A stretch of 9,195 nucleotides of DNA from an uncultured Alphaproteobacteria bacterium (GCA_937920085.1 CALETE010000055.1:1-9195), one strand, 5' to 3'. Shown: positions 1 to 5,343, counted from the stretch's first letter. The notes: generated from the sequence alone by a model not told the origin. Program-made: numbers and translations.

Positions 1-67
1 GATAGTAGTCCTCTTTCTGATAATACTGCCCGCCAGAGGCAGATGAGACCGCCCAAACGCTAAGCAT
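1..67 (-). CDS. MobF-family (TrwC/TraA-type) conjugative relaxase, N-terminal 22 codons only
   Basis: The frame opens with ATG at 67-65 and stays open to the window edge, so only 22 residues are visible. They include SASGGQYYQKEDYY. Known family pattern: MobF relaxases begin with Met-(Leu/Met)-Ser and carry two tyrosine pairs within the first 25 residues. F TraI has YYTDKDNYY and R388 TrwC has YYEDGADDYY; these tyrosines attack DNA at nic. Here the pairs are Y15-Y16 and Y21-Y22, at the expected place and spacing. The start has a good ribosome site, AAGGA 8 nt upstream. It overlaps the end of the coupling-protein-like gene by 8 nt (ATGCTTAG), implying translational coupling. Inference: the rest of the relaxase, usually followed by a helicase domain, lies beyond base 1. 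The family call rests on a short stretch plus context. Confidence 0.75.
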   Translation of the reverse strand, partial: MLSVWAVSSASGGQYYQKEDYY

Positions 68-1850
68 GTCCAAGGTCCTTATCGATAACTACGGGGGCGG
101 CTAGTTCATCGAGACCCTCGGGCGCCCGGTCGCCTCGCAGATCCTCGGCCGCTGACGCCACGCCGTGCGCACCGAAGAGGTTCGCGATCACATCGTCGAT
201 GGCAGGCGATCGATCCTGGCGATCGGGAAGAGACCGGTCCCCATCGACCTGGTCCTCCGCAATGTCGGCTTGATCCTCGACCTGCGGCTCGATCAGCGGC
301 ATGGTCTCGGGCTCTGGCGGCGGTTGGAATGCCCCGCCTTCCGAGCCCTTCCTGGTCGTTTGGTCGCCAAGTTCGCTGCTGTCGTGAACGCGAATTTCAA
401 AGAGGGGCAGGGGCCTTTGGCCTCGTCCTGGATGCTGCAATCGAACTATGGCGGCATCGGGCGCCATATTGACTAGTTCGTGAAGGCTTCTAGGGGGCGG
501 GGGCGAATGACTTGTCCCAATTCTTGGGAATTTGGAGCGCCACCAGGCCTTCTGGGATCTGGCGTGATTTTCGCCGACCACAGCTTCAAGGTAACGCGCA
601 AGGTCTTGAGCCTCGCCCATCTCCGTCGGCTTCAGCAGGAACTGTTCACCAAATTTCGCCAAGAAGTCGGGAACTTCCACCCCGTCGTCACAATCTTGGA
701 TTTCGAAAAGCCCGTCAGCCGCCAGGCAAATGGGCGCAGGCCATGCGACTAGGCTGGTAAAGGAGGGCATCAGGTCGACCCCGAACTGGGGCGGCCTTAC
801 AAACACCAAATGTGGGGGTGGCATTCCACTGGCCTTGGCCCGGCGGATAGCAAGGCCGAGCATGAAGTCGAGAGCCTCTTGGGTCCTCTCGTCAGCTTGG
901 GTCAGGACCATTACATCGGCTGTTCTGGTATTCGCCCATTCCACAAGCCTGATCGGGGTGGATCCGGCGGCTCTCTCGAAAGCTAAGAGGAGGTCCAATC
1001 CATATTGAACGCCTCGCGCCGTGAACTCATCAATTCCTGCCTGATCAACGAGGATGGCCAGCAGGGAATCGCCAGCGTTCTCCAAGAGGGCGCGCAGGGC
1101 CGCTATAGAGGGACGCCACGGCTTTGAAGCGAGAAACGAGTAAGCGGCCAGAACGATCTCCCCGCCTTCCATGGCGATTGGACCGCCAGGCAGAATAGCC
1201 CTTAGGAAGGTCGCAAATTCGTGTGGTGACAGTCCTTCGGCGACCGGGTCCCACCCAGACTTAAGTGGGTTTCCTAGCTCGCAGACCGTGTCTGAGGTCG
1301 GTTGCCCGTGTGACCCAACGAGACGGCGGTCGGGGTCATAGACGATGACCTTTCTTTTGCCCCGCCTGAGGCCACCCAAGATTCTGGATATGAGTTCGAC
1401 CCGAAACCGCTCGTCCCCACCCAGGACCAGGAAGTTGCCGGTCGTAGCCAGGTGGCCAAAGAGTTCCTTTGCCGACTTCGCGCCGCCCTTCGGTCCGATC
1501 CTTCGCCGTCTGATTTCGACGTCCAGGAGGGCGCCGCATCGTTCGGGCGCCCTGATCTTCTCGCCATACCTCTCCGCCCATTGCAGTGAAGTCATTTGGT
1601 TCACTGCCAGGGCGAGGAAGGTCACGATCCCGCCTGTGGCCAGGCCAGTAATCAGCACAAAGCCGAAGACGCCGCCGGCCAGGATTTTTAGCACGTCGGT
1701 CATGTGCAACAGGCTTGTTCTGAAAATTGCGATGGCACAGATCTGGCAAAGGCACGCCCCTACAGCCCCCGCCCACAATGCCGCGCTAAATGCCTCTCGC
1801 CCGCCTTGGCGGACGACGAATGGCAGGAACCGAAATCGCGCAGCCAGCAT
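60..1850 (-). CDS. Degenerate type IV coupling protein (TraD/TrwB/VirD4-like), Walker motifs lost
   Basis: A 596-residue protein if started at ATG 1850, one base after the preceding gene's TAA. A TTG at 1892 in the same frame would sit inside that gene and is less likely. Two hydrophobic segments near residues 24-44 and 53-83 suggest an inner-membrane anchor as in T4CPs. Next comes a coupling-protein-like core: NFLVLGGDERFRV (about 139-151) sits where VLGTTGSGKT normally lies, followed by KVIVYDPDRRLV (about 167-178), which matches the usual post-P-loop strand AIIYDPKGEFV. The stretch around VMVLTQADERT matches the family's LF(L/I)TSRxDQ region. HLVFVRPPQF (about 347-356) replaces the usual Walker B WFVIDELPSL. 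The P-loop Lys and Thr and the Walker B Asp-Glu are therefore absent. The tail, about 100 residues, is rich in Pro, Asp and Glu and looks disordered. Normally such proteins pump relaxase-DNA into the secretion channel. This one is probably a non-ATPase adaptor or a decaying copy, although the frame has no stops. Confidence 0.8.
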   Translation of the reverse strand: MLAARFRFLPFVVRQGGREAFSAALWAGAVGACLCQICAIAIFRTSLLHMTDVLKILAGGVFGFVLITGLATGGIVTFLALAVNQMTSLQWAERYGEKIRAPERCGALLDVEIRRRRIGPKGGAKSAKELFGHLATTGNFLVLGGDERFRVELISRILGGLRRGKRKVIVYDPDRRLVGSHGQPTSDTVCELGNPLKSGWDPVAEGLSPHEFATFLRAILPGGPIAMEGGEIVLAAYSFLASKPWRPSIAALRALLENAGDSLLAILVDQAGIDEFTARGVQYGLDLLLAFERAAGSTPIRLVEWANTRTADVMVLTQADERTQEALDFMLGLAIRRAKASGMPPPHLVFVRPPQFGVDLMPSFTSLVAWPAPICLAADGLFEIQDCDDGVEVPDFLAKFGEQFLLKPTEMGEAQDLARYLEAVVGENHARSQKAWWRSKFPRIGTSHSPPPPRSLHELVNMAPDAAIVRLQHPGRGQRPLPLFEIRVHDSSELGDQTTRKGSEGGAFQPPPEPETMPLIEPQVEDQADIAEDQVDGDRSLPDRQDRSPAIDDVIANLFGAHGVASAAEDLRGDRAPEGLDELAAPVVIDKDLGHA

Positions 1851-1851
1851 C

Positions 1852-2322
1852 TTAATGGTGTCCGGCTCGAGCAGCTGCGGTGAGCCCTTCAAGGGCCTTT
1901 AGGAGGTCCGCGACTGGTCCGCTGTCAGGCGTGTCGGGAAGATCAGCAGGGCGCGGGGGAAGGGGGCCTAGAGCCAATGCCGCTTGAGCTGGCAGGCTTC
2001 GACTGAGCGCTGCAGCCAAGGCAGGACTCGTCACGGATGTCAGGGCAAGGCTAGCGCTGGCGCTGATCAAGGCGTAATGCGCGCCTAGTCGAGAATAGTA
2101 GCCCTCAGGATCGTCGATGGCCCTGGCGATCAAGGCTTCGACCATCTTGGTGGCTGACACGCCAGCTTGGTCTGCCAGCCTTGCGAGTTGATCTCGGCTG
2201 ACATCGTTGAGCCGGAAGGAGCTAACTCGCAGGCGCTCAGGCGCCGGAGCAAGATCGGCATCCAAGCTATGGTCTGCTGGAGTGTTTACAAATGCAGGCG
2301 CGATTTCAGGCGAGTTGTCCAT
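1852..2322 (-). CDS. Ribbon-helix-helix protein, candidate relaxosome accessory factor (TrwA-position)
   Basis: 156 residues from ATG 2322, with AGGA about 11 nt upstream. Residues about 32-70 (strand RVSSFRLND, then two helices ending VEALIARAID) read as a ribbon-helix-helix DNA-binding unit; I did not recognise a named family. Residues 75-156 are Ala/Leu/Pro-rich with a DLPDTPDSGP stretch and no visible domain. The gene directly precedes the coupling-protein-like gene with a 1 nt gap (TAAG-ATG) and follows the candidate oriT. In R388 that position is held by trwA, a ribbon-helix-helix protein that binds oriT, stimulates TrwC and represses its own operon. I infer a similar role from position and fold only. 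An alternative is a plain autoregulator of the transfer operon. Confidence 0.75.
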   Translation of the reverse strand: MDNSPEIAPAFVNTPADHSLDADLAPAPERLRVSSFRLNDVSRDQLARLADQAGVSATKMVEALIARAIDDPEGYYSRLGAHYALISASASLALTSVTSPALAAALSRSLPAQAALALGPLPPRPADLPDTPDSGPVADLLKALEGLTAAARAGHH

Positions 2323-2372
2323 TGGCAGGCATCCTACGCAGGTGGATTGTTCAATAAAAACAGTGATGGGGC

Positions 2373-2420
2373 AAAGCCGCAGGCGTGCGTGGTGTCTGCT
2401 CTATTTTTTGATGTAGACAC
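2373..2420 (+). other. Candidate origin of transfer (oriT) with R388-like nic motif
   Basis: Plus-strand bases 2385-2397 read GTGCGTGGTGTCT. The R388 sequence just 5' of its nic site, recalled from the literature, is GTGCGTATTGTCT, so 11 of 13 match and the predicted cut lies between 2397 and 2398. Just upstream a small hairpin is possible (CGCA-GGCG-TGCG, 2379-2390), in the place of the R388 nic-proximal hairpin. GTGTCT (2392-2397) is also the left arm of an inverted repeat with AGACAC (2415-2420) around an AT-rich loop. The orientation fits: the leading strand would enter parA and rep first and the transfer genes last. The rest of the 2323-2475 spacer should hold the transfer-operon promoter, but I see no clean -35/-10 pair. 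Confidence 0.6.
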
Positions 2421-2475
2421 GAGGCCAGGGCCGAGGCGCTTCAGGTTTCCAGCGGTCGGTTTCAACAAGGTGGCG

Positions 2476-2754
2476 TCAGCGCTCATCGAAGGCATGTTTG
2501 CCTCTTGAGCGCAGGACGAGGTCTAAACCTTCTCCGATCAGATATTGAACTGTTACGCCTTCCTCGGCGGCGGCGATTTTGACGGCTCTGGCAAGCTCGG
2601 CGGAGAAGTAGCCGGCGATCATCACCTTCCCCTCGCGGGCGGGCGTGGAGCCTTGGTAGGAGACTTTAGGGGCTGGCTGTTCGTCGAGTGCAGGTTTGGT
2701 CGTTATGCCGGCCGACCTAGCGAGCCGGGTCTTCAGATCTGGGCGAGGGGTCAC
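2476..2754 (-). CDS. Antitoxin-like ribbon-helix-helix partner of ParA (partition DNA-binding protein)
   Basis: 92 residues starting at GTG 2754. The frame is open back to an ATG at 2829 inside parA. I prefer GTG because it overlaps the parA TGA as GTGA and has GGAG 8 nt upstream. The N-terminal half is basic and flexible. The C-terminal half, YFSAELARAVKIAAAEEGVT and onward to LDLVLRSRGK, is a clear ribbon-helix-helix of the antitoxin-like type often encoded right after a small ParA on plasmids. By analogy with ParG or Omega it would bind a centromere as a dimer, stimulate ParA ATPase through its N-terminal arm, and repress the par promoter. No toxin gene is adjacent, which favours partition over toxin-antitoxin. 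The fold is clear; the role is inferred from the pairing. Confidence 0.82.
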   Translation of the reverse strand: MTPRPDLKTRLARSAGITTKPALDEQPAPKVSYQGSTPAREGKVMIAGYFSAELARAVKIAAAEEGVTVQYLIGEGLDLVLRSRGKHAFDER

Positions 2755-3482
2755 AACGGAAGCTCCGTCTGGACTTCCTTGGAATGGTTCCTTGGACCCT
2801 TGACCACCTTCGAGGTGGCGCTGCCGCAATCTACCGTCTCGGATGGGTTTGTCTGAGAGCCAGGGAACAGGCGATCTGCCAGCCAGTCATAGAGCCGTGC
2901 GATTTCCGCGGCTGCCTTGCCCGCGGGCTCAAACTCCATGACCCCAAGCCCAAGGAGTGCTGCATGGCGGAATGCCGACCGCTCGGTGACTTCGACTGAA
3001 ACAAGTGGCAGCCCGGCCTCCTTGATCAGAGCAGCGGCTTCCTGCTGAAGTTTGGTGGCTCTCGGGGGAAGTGCGTTCAGCAGGGCAAAAGCCGGCCTCT
3101 GGACTACCCTCATCAGTTCGACGGTTGTCCGGATCGCATCCAGATCGAACGCACTTGCCCGTACTGGAATTAGAATGAGATCTGCAGCTCGTGCGGCGGC
3201 TACAGCGGCCCCATCGGCGGCTGGTGGGGTGTCGATGACCACTAGGCCAATCGATGCCTCCAAGGCCTCCTTCAGAACATGTGTAAGGCGCGTCGAAGGA
3301 ACCGCCACTAACGGTATGTCGTCGTTCCCCCTCCAGTCGCTCCAGGCCGCCGCTGAGGCCTGCGGATCTAGATCCAGGACGATGACGCTCATGCCCCTTC
3401 GACGGGCTTCCACGGCCAAATTTAGGGCTATGGTCGTTTTGCCCGCCCCGCCTTTTTGGGCGATGACTGCTAGGGTCTTCAT
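2751..3482 (-). CDS. parA: ParA-family partition ATPase
   Basis: 243 residues when started at ATG 3482, which has AAGGAG 6 nt upstream; in-frame ATGs at 3488 and 3500 also exist. The protein begins MKTLAVIAQKGGAGKTT, the deviant Walker A motif with signature lysine K10 and K15. The A' motif is VLDLDPQAS (D37, D39) and the Walker B region is LVVIDTPP (D84). There is no N-terminal HTH, so this is the small, type Ib-like class that relies on a separate DNA-binding partner. That partner is the ribbon-helix-helix protein starting inside its stop codon. Such ATPases form ATP-dependent dimers on the nucleoid and move the bound plasmid centromere. The C-terminal 30 or so residues (from PGSQTNPSE) are polar and probably flexible. 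It lies 88 bp downstream of the replication gene in the same direction. Confidence 0.95.
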   Translation of the reverse strand: MKTLAVIAQKGGAGKTTIALNLAVEARRRGMSVIVLDLDPQASAAAWSDWRGNDDIPLVAVPSTRLTHVLKEALEASIGLVVIDTPPAADGAAVAAARAADLILIPVRASAFDLDAIRTTVELMRVVQRPAFALLNALPPRATKLQQEAAALIKEAGLPLVSVEVTERSAFRHAALLGLGVMEFEPAGKAAAEIARLYDWLADRLFPGSQTNPSETVDCGSATSKVVKGPRNHSKEVQTELPL

Positions 3483-3514
3483 CTTCATCTCCTTGGTCAT
3501 CGGTTTGCCAATCC

Positions 3515-3528
3515 GCGCGCACGCGCGC
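3515..3528. repeat. GC inverted repeat between rep and parA
   Basis: GCGCGC-AC-GCGCGC is a perfect 6-bp dyad with a 2-bp centre, 33 bp upstream of the parA start, in the 88-bp rep-parA spacer. It could be an operator or part of a par centromere for the ribbon-helix-helix partner. Alternating GC of this kind can also be chance in GC-rich DNA. It has no U-tract, so it is not a classical terminator. Confidence 0.35.
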
Positions 3529-3570
3529 CCTCATGGCCATCCATCGCCGTGAGCACTGGGCTGGGTTGAA

Positions 3571-4605
3571 TTAGTTTGCTGATTGGAGGGCCATTGACGC
3601 GTCTTGCGGCCAACGTGAGGTCGTCAGAACGTAGCCAAGGTCCTCTAGGGACTTCGCGCGCTCTGGTGAGAATTTCGCTGAATAGTGGTTTAGCCAGGCG
3701 TCCCATTCGGCCCGTCCTGGTTCTATCCGAAAATAACCATCTGGATCGATCGGAGGACCTTCCGCCAAATCCAGGAACTTCCGTTTTCGAAGGTAGGGGA
3801 TCATCAGCGCCATCTGTGATCTGCGGTCGCAGAGGGTTCGATAGGCTGGCGACAAACGAGCAGCTAACTCCCGCTCCGTGACCTTGAGACCAAGGAAGAG
3901 CTTTTCACCGGCGGCGTAAAACTTGGGCCGTGTCCGCTCTGGCCAGTCGCGCCAAAATGCTTCGAACCCACCCTCAATTTTGTGCGCATCGTGGTCCCTG
4001 CTTGGCTGGGGGAAAGGAAGGGGGGATTCAGTCCTTGCTATAGGTCGGTCTTTAGTAAGGTCCTGATTTACCGGATCCGGAAAACCAGGAAGCGGTAGGG
4101 GCACCGTTTCCTGGTTTTTAGGATACGGCGGCTGGTTCTCGAAATTCACGCCATTTTCACGCGTGGTTTTGACCGTTTCCTGATTTTCAGGACCCGGCTC
4201 CATTGCCCTGAAATCGGCTACAGGGTGATCGTTCTCTTGGTTTGGTTTGCTGCCTGAGAAGGGACGAAGCGTCGATTGAAAGGGCTCATCCCAAACGGTG
4301 TAGCGCACCCCTTGGAAGCGGCCATCGGGAGCGAGCAGTTGCTCTTTCTCGATGTAGCCAACCGCCACGAGCTCCTCGACCACGGCGTATGCAGTGTCAC
4401 GGCCTAAGTACCGATCTGACGTCCCGAGCACCCTTCTGAGGTCGGTAATCTGAAGGACCCAGTCGTCTGGCCGTGACAGTAGGTAGATCAGCGCCAGCCT
4501 TGCGCGTGGCGTTAGCTTCACCAGTGTGATGATGGTGTTATCGACAACCGTGAAGTTCTTGGTGCGGATGCCGCGACGAATGGTGATTTCGCTTTCCGCT
4601 GTCAT
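3571..4605 (-). CDS. Plasmid/phage-type replication initiator with winged-helix N-terminus
   Basis: 344 residues. Residues about 1-110 form a winged-helix region: LTPRARLALIYLLSRP, then ITDLRRVLG as a likely helix of the HTH, then VVEELVAVGYIEKEQ and a wing-like strand GVRYTVWDEP. This architecture is common in small plasmid and phage initiators. Residues about 115-205 are a Pro/Asn/Gln-rich linker with repeated NQE motifs, encoded by iteron-like DNA. Residues about 210-344 (GGFEAFWRDWPERTRP and onward to PDGYFRIEPGRAEWDAWL) form a second domain of a kind seen in phage and plasmid replication proteins. I see no helicase or nuclease motif, so it most likely melts the origin and recruits host DnaB. 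It precedes parA, as a rep-par module should. No strong ribosome site precedes ATG 4605; only a G-run 8 nt upstream is available. A phage lambda O-like initiator is the closest analogy. Confidence 0.82.
   Translation of the reverse strand: MTAESEITIRRGIRTKNFTVVDNTIITLVKLTPRARLALIYLLSRPDDWVLQITDLRRVLGTSDRYLGRDTAYAVVEELVAVGYIEKEQLLAPDGRFQGVRYTVWDEPFQSTLRPFSGSKPNQENDHPVADFRAMEPGPENQETVKTTRENGVNFENQPPYPKNQETVPLPLPGFPDPVNQDLTKDRPIARTESPLPFPQPSRDHDAHKIEGGFEAFWRDWPERTRPKFYAAGEKLFLGLKVTERELAARLSPAYRTLCDRRSQMALMIPYLRKRKFLDLAEGPPIDPDGYFRIEPGRAEWDAWLNHYSAKFSPERAKSLEDLGYVLTTSRWPQDASMALQSAN
4055..4080 (+). repeat. Iteron-like repeat C inside rep
   Basis: This divergent copy shares the core TCCTGATTT and the ending GGATCCGG with the two better copies. 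It matches repeat B at about 16 of 26 positions. It starts 48 bp from repeat A, so it stays in the same codon phase (protein PVNQDLT). Confidence 0.45.
4077..4096 (-). repeat. Inverted iteron-like copy D inside rep
   Basis: Read on the minus strand this gives ACCGCTTCCTGGTTTTCCGG, which matches the first 20 bases of repeat A at 17 positions. It is encoded in reverse relative to the other copies, so its protein reading (PLPLPGFP) does not repeat the NQE motif. That points to a DNA-level role. Confidence 0.55.
4081..4118. repeat. Near-perfect 16-bp dyad (repeats D and A) with 6-nt loop
   Basis: The arms are AAAACCAGGAAGCGGT (4081-4096) and ACCGTTTCCTGGTTTT (4103-4118); 15 of 16 positions pair. 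The loop is AGGGGC. The A-run and T-run flanks make it resemble a bidirectional intrinsic terminator, but it sits in the middle of an intact gene. An origin cruciform, a paired initiator-binding site or an attenuator are alternatives. Confidence 0.6.
4103..4128 (+). repeat. Iteron-like repeat A inside rep
   Basis: This 26-bp unit starts ACCGTTTCCTGG and ends TTAGGATACGG. It matches repeat B, 69 bp away, at 22 of 26 positions. It encodes PYPKNQETV on the coding strand. Confidence 0.6.
4172..4197 (+). repeat. Iteron-like repeat B inside rep
   Basis: This 26-bp unit starts ACCGTTTCCTGATTTTCAGG. It contains the palindrome CCTGA-TTT-TCAGG (4179-4191) and encodes PGPENQETV. A more degenerate relative may lie near 4229-4245 (CGTTCTCTTGGTTTGG). 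Confidence 0.6.
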
Positions 4606-4815
4606 TGGAGGTGCCCCCCCAACGCCAGGTACGAGTTTGAGCTTTCCTCAGGGCTCAATGAGGATACCGCCTCAAGATGGACGGTGTTTCGAACCAGGAG
4701 GCCTTCAAGGCGAAGGACGTCCGGCTTCGATTTTGGACATGAGGAGGCATTCGGGTTGGACATTTCCGCTCCCGGCTAATTTGGAATTTGAGTTTTGAGG
4801 GAGTTTGGAAGCGGC
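4606..4815. promoter_or_regulatory. Rep upstream region with dyads and a TTGGACAT direct repeat
   Basis: This 210-bp gap should carry the rep promoter. Visible elements are TTGAGC (4637-4642) paired with GCTCAA (4653-4658), overlapping CCTCA (4646-4650) paired with TGAGG (4659-4663). TTGGACAT occurs at 4733-4740 and 4756-4763, 23 bp apart, about two helical turns. Seven Cs at 4614-4620 read as a G-run before the rep start. I see no convincing -35/-10 pair. The dyads may be operators for the HTH protein or for Rep. Confidence 0.4.
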
Positions 4816-5019
4816 CTAGCCGCGAGAAGACTCTAAGCTTGCGAGCCAGCGAGTGGCCTCATCCTCGGTCACCAGCGTGCGTCGACCAAGCTTCACAATG
4901 TTCAGTTTCTTCAATTTCACCTGGGCATAGAAGGTGGTGTTTGAGCAGCCGTACAGGCGACAAAATTCGGCGACCGAGTATGCCTTTCTGCTGGGCGGTG
5001 CGAGGGAACTGTCGAGCAT
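4816..5019 (-). CDS. Small AlpA/excisionase-type helix-turn-helix protein
   Basis: 67 residues from ATG 5019, chosen because GGAG lies 6 nt upstream. The frame is open to 5262, but the extra N-terminus is low-complexity translation of the upstream region. AYSVAEFCRLYGCSNTTFYAQVK is a MerR/excisionase-like HTH, followed by NIVKLGRRTLVTEDEATRWLASL, the typical short wing and closing helix of the HTH_17/AlpA family. Members serve as recombination directionality factors or as small regulators of plasmid and prophage replication. It lies just before rep, with 210 bp between, in the same direction. No integrase is visible, so regulation of rep is the simpler reading. An excisionase role would fit if the element integrates. 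Confidence 0.82.
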   Translation of the reverse strand: MLDSSLAPPSRKAYSVAEFCRLYGCSNTTFYAQVKLKKLNIVKLGRRTLVTEDEATRWLASLESSRG

Positions 5020-5342
5020 TATCATCTCCATTGGCCAGGCCATCCTGGGGTTCGCCAGCATCTCCTGGCATCCCGAGAGGAGCACTCTTCCTGGTGTTAG
5101 GCCAACGTTGGTCGATATCGAATAACGCTTGCATCGGAGCGGCCAAGCGTGAGGAAACTGAAGGGTTTGAGAGGCTTGGCGCGGGATCAGTTCACAGGGC
5201 CAATGGATAGAATCCGACAGTTCGCGGCCACCTAGCTGCGGTCCCATTTCCAAAGTCGCCACCCAGGCCTTCTAACTGTGAAAAGACCTTCCAAGTTTCC
5301 GAGGAGGGGAAATTGCGGACAAACCATCCGCCCCCATTTGTC
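5020..5342. other. 323-bp gene-free spacer between tetR end and the HTH gene
   Basis: I see no credible gene here. The stretch near 5102-5150 holds a cluster of dyads (listed separately) that probably controls the HTH gene. A 7-bp hairpin lies at the tetR end. The remainder, about 5151-5310, shows no motif I can name. A clear promoter for the HTH gene was not found. Confidence 0.5.
5102..5150. promoter_or_regulatory. Palindrome cluster upstream of the HTH gene
   Basis: Two perfect 10-bp palindromes abut: CCAACGTTGG (5102-5111) and TCGATATCGA (5112-5121). They are followed at once by ACGCTTG (5125-5131) paired with CAAGCGT (5144-5150) around a 12-nt loop. The cluster ends about 83 bp upstream of the HTH start. 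It is most likely a set of operators; an attachment-site core or replication dyad is possible. Confidence 0.5.
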
Positions 5343-5343
5343 C
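5317..5343 (-). terminator. Hairpin at the tetR stop codon, weak terminator candidate
   Basis: GGACAAA (5317-5323) pairs perfectly with TTTGTCC (5337-5343) around a 13-nt loop, overlapping the last base of the tetR stop. No U-tract follows on the minus strand, so it is at best a poor intrinsic terminator or a 3'-end stabiliser. Confidence 0.3.

Noticed and set aside
1848..1892. TTG 1892 as start of the coupling-protein-like gene
   Set aside because: It lies inside the upstream gene and lacks a ribosome site. ATG 1850 follows that gene's stop by one base.
165..1902. Plus-strand frames opposite the coupling-protein-like gene
   Set aside because: They are high-GC shadow frames without domains, ribosome sites or operon logic.
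2405..2425. Minus-strand GTGTCT (2420-2415) as the nic site
   Set aside because: It lacks the upstream GTGCGT match, and its polarity would send the transfer genes in first, opposite to R388.
2755..2829. ATG 2829 as start of the small RHH gene
   Set aside because: It would overlap parA by 79 nt. GTG 2754 forms a GTGA overlap and has GGAG at the right distance.
3364..3375. Perfect palindrome GGATCTAGATCC
   Set aside because: It encodes the conserved DLDPQ motif region of ParA; coding constraint explains it.
2929..3540. 203-residue frame opposite phase to parA
   Set aside because: It is a shadow of parA with Arg/Ser-rich low-complexity translation and no domain.
4077..4125. Dyad 4081-4118 as a true intrinsic terminator
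   Set aside because: The hairpin and T-run look right, but it sits within an intact gene and shares sequence with the flanking repeats. A repeat/origin role fits better.
5032..5262. N-terminal extension of the HTH protein
   Set aside because: The extra 81 residues show no domain, contain the palindrome cluster, and no ribosome site supports the upstream start.
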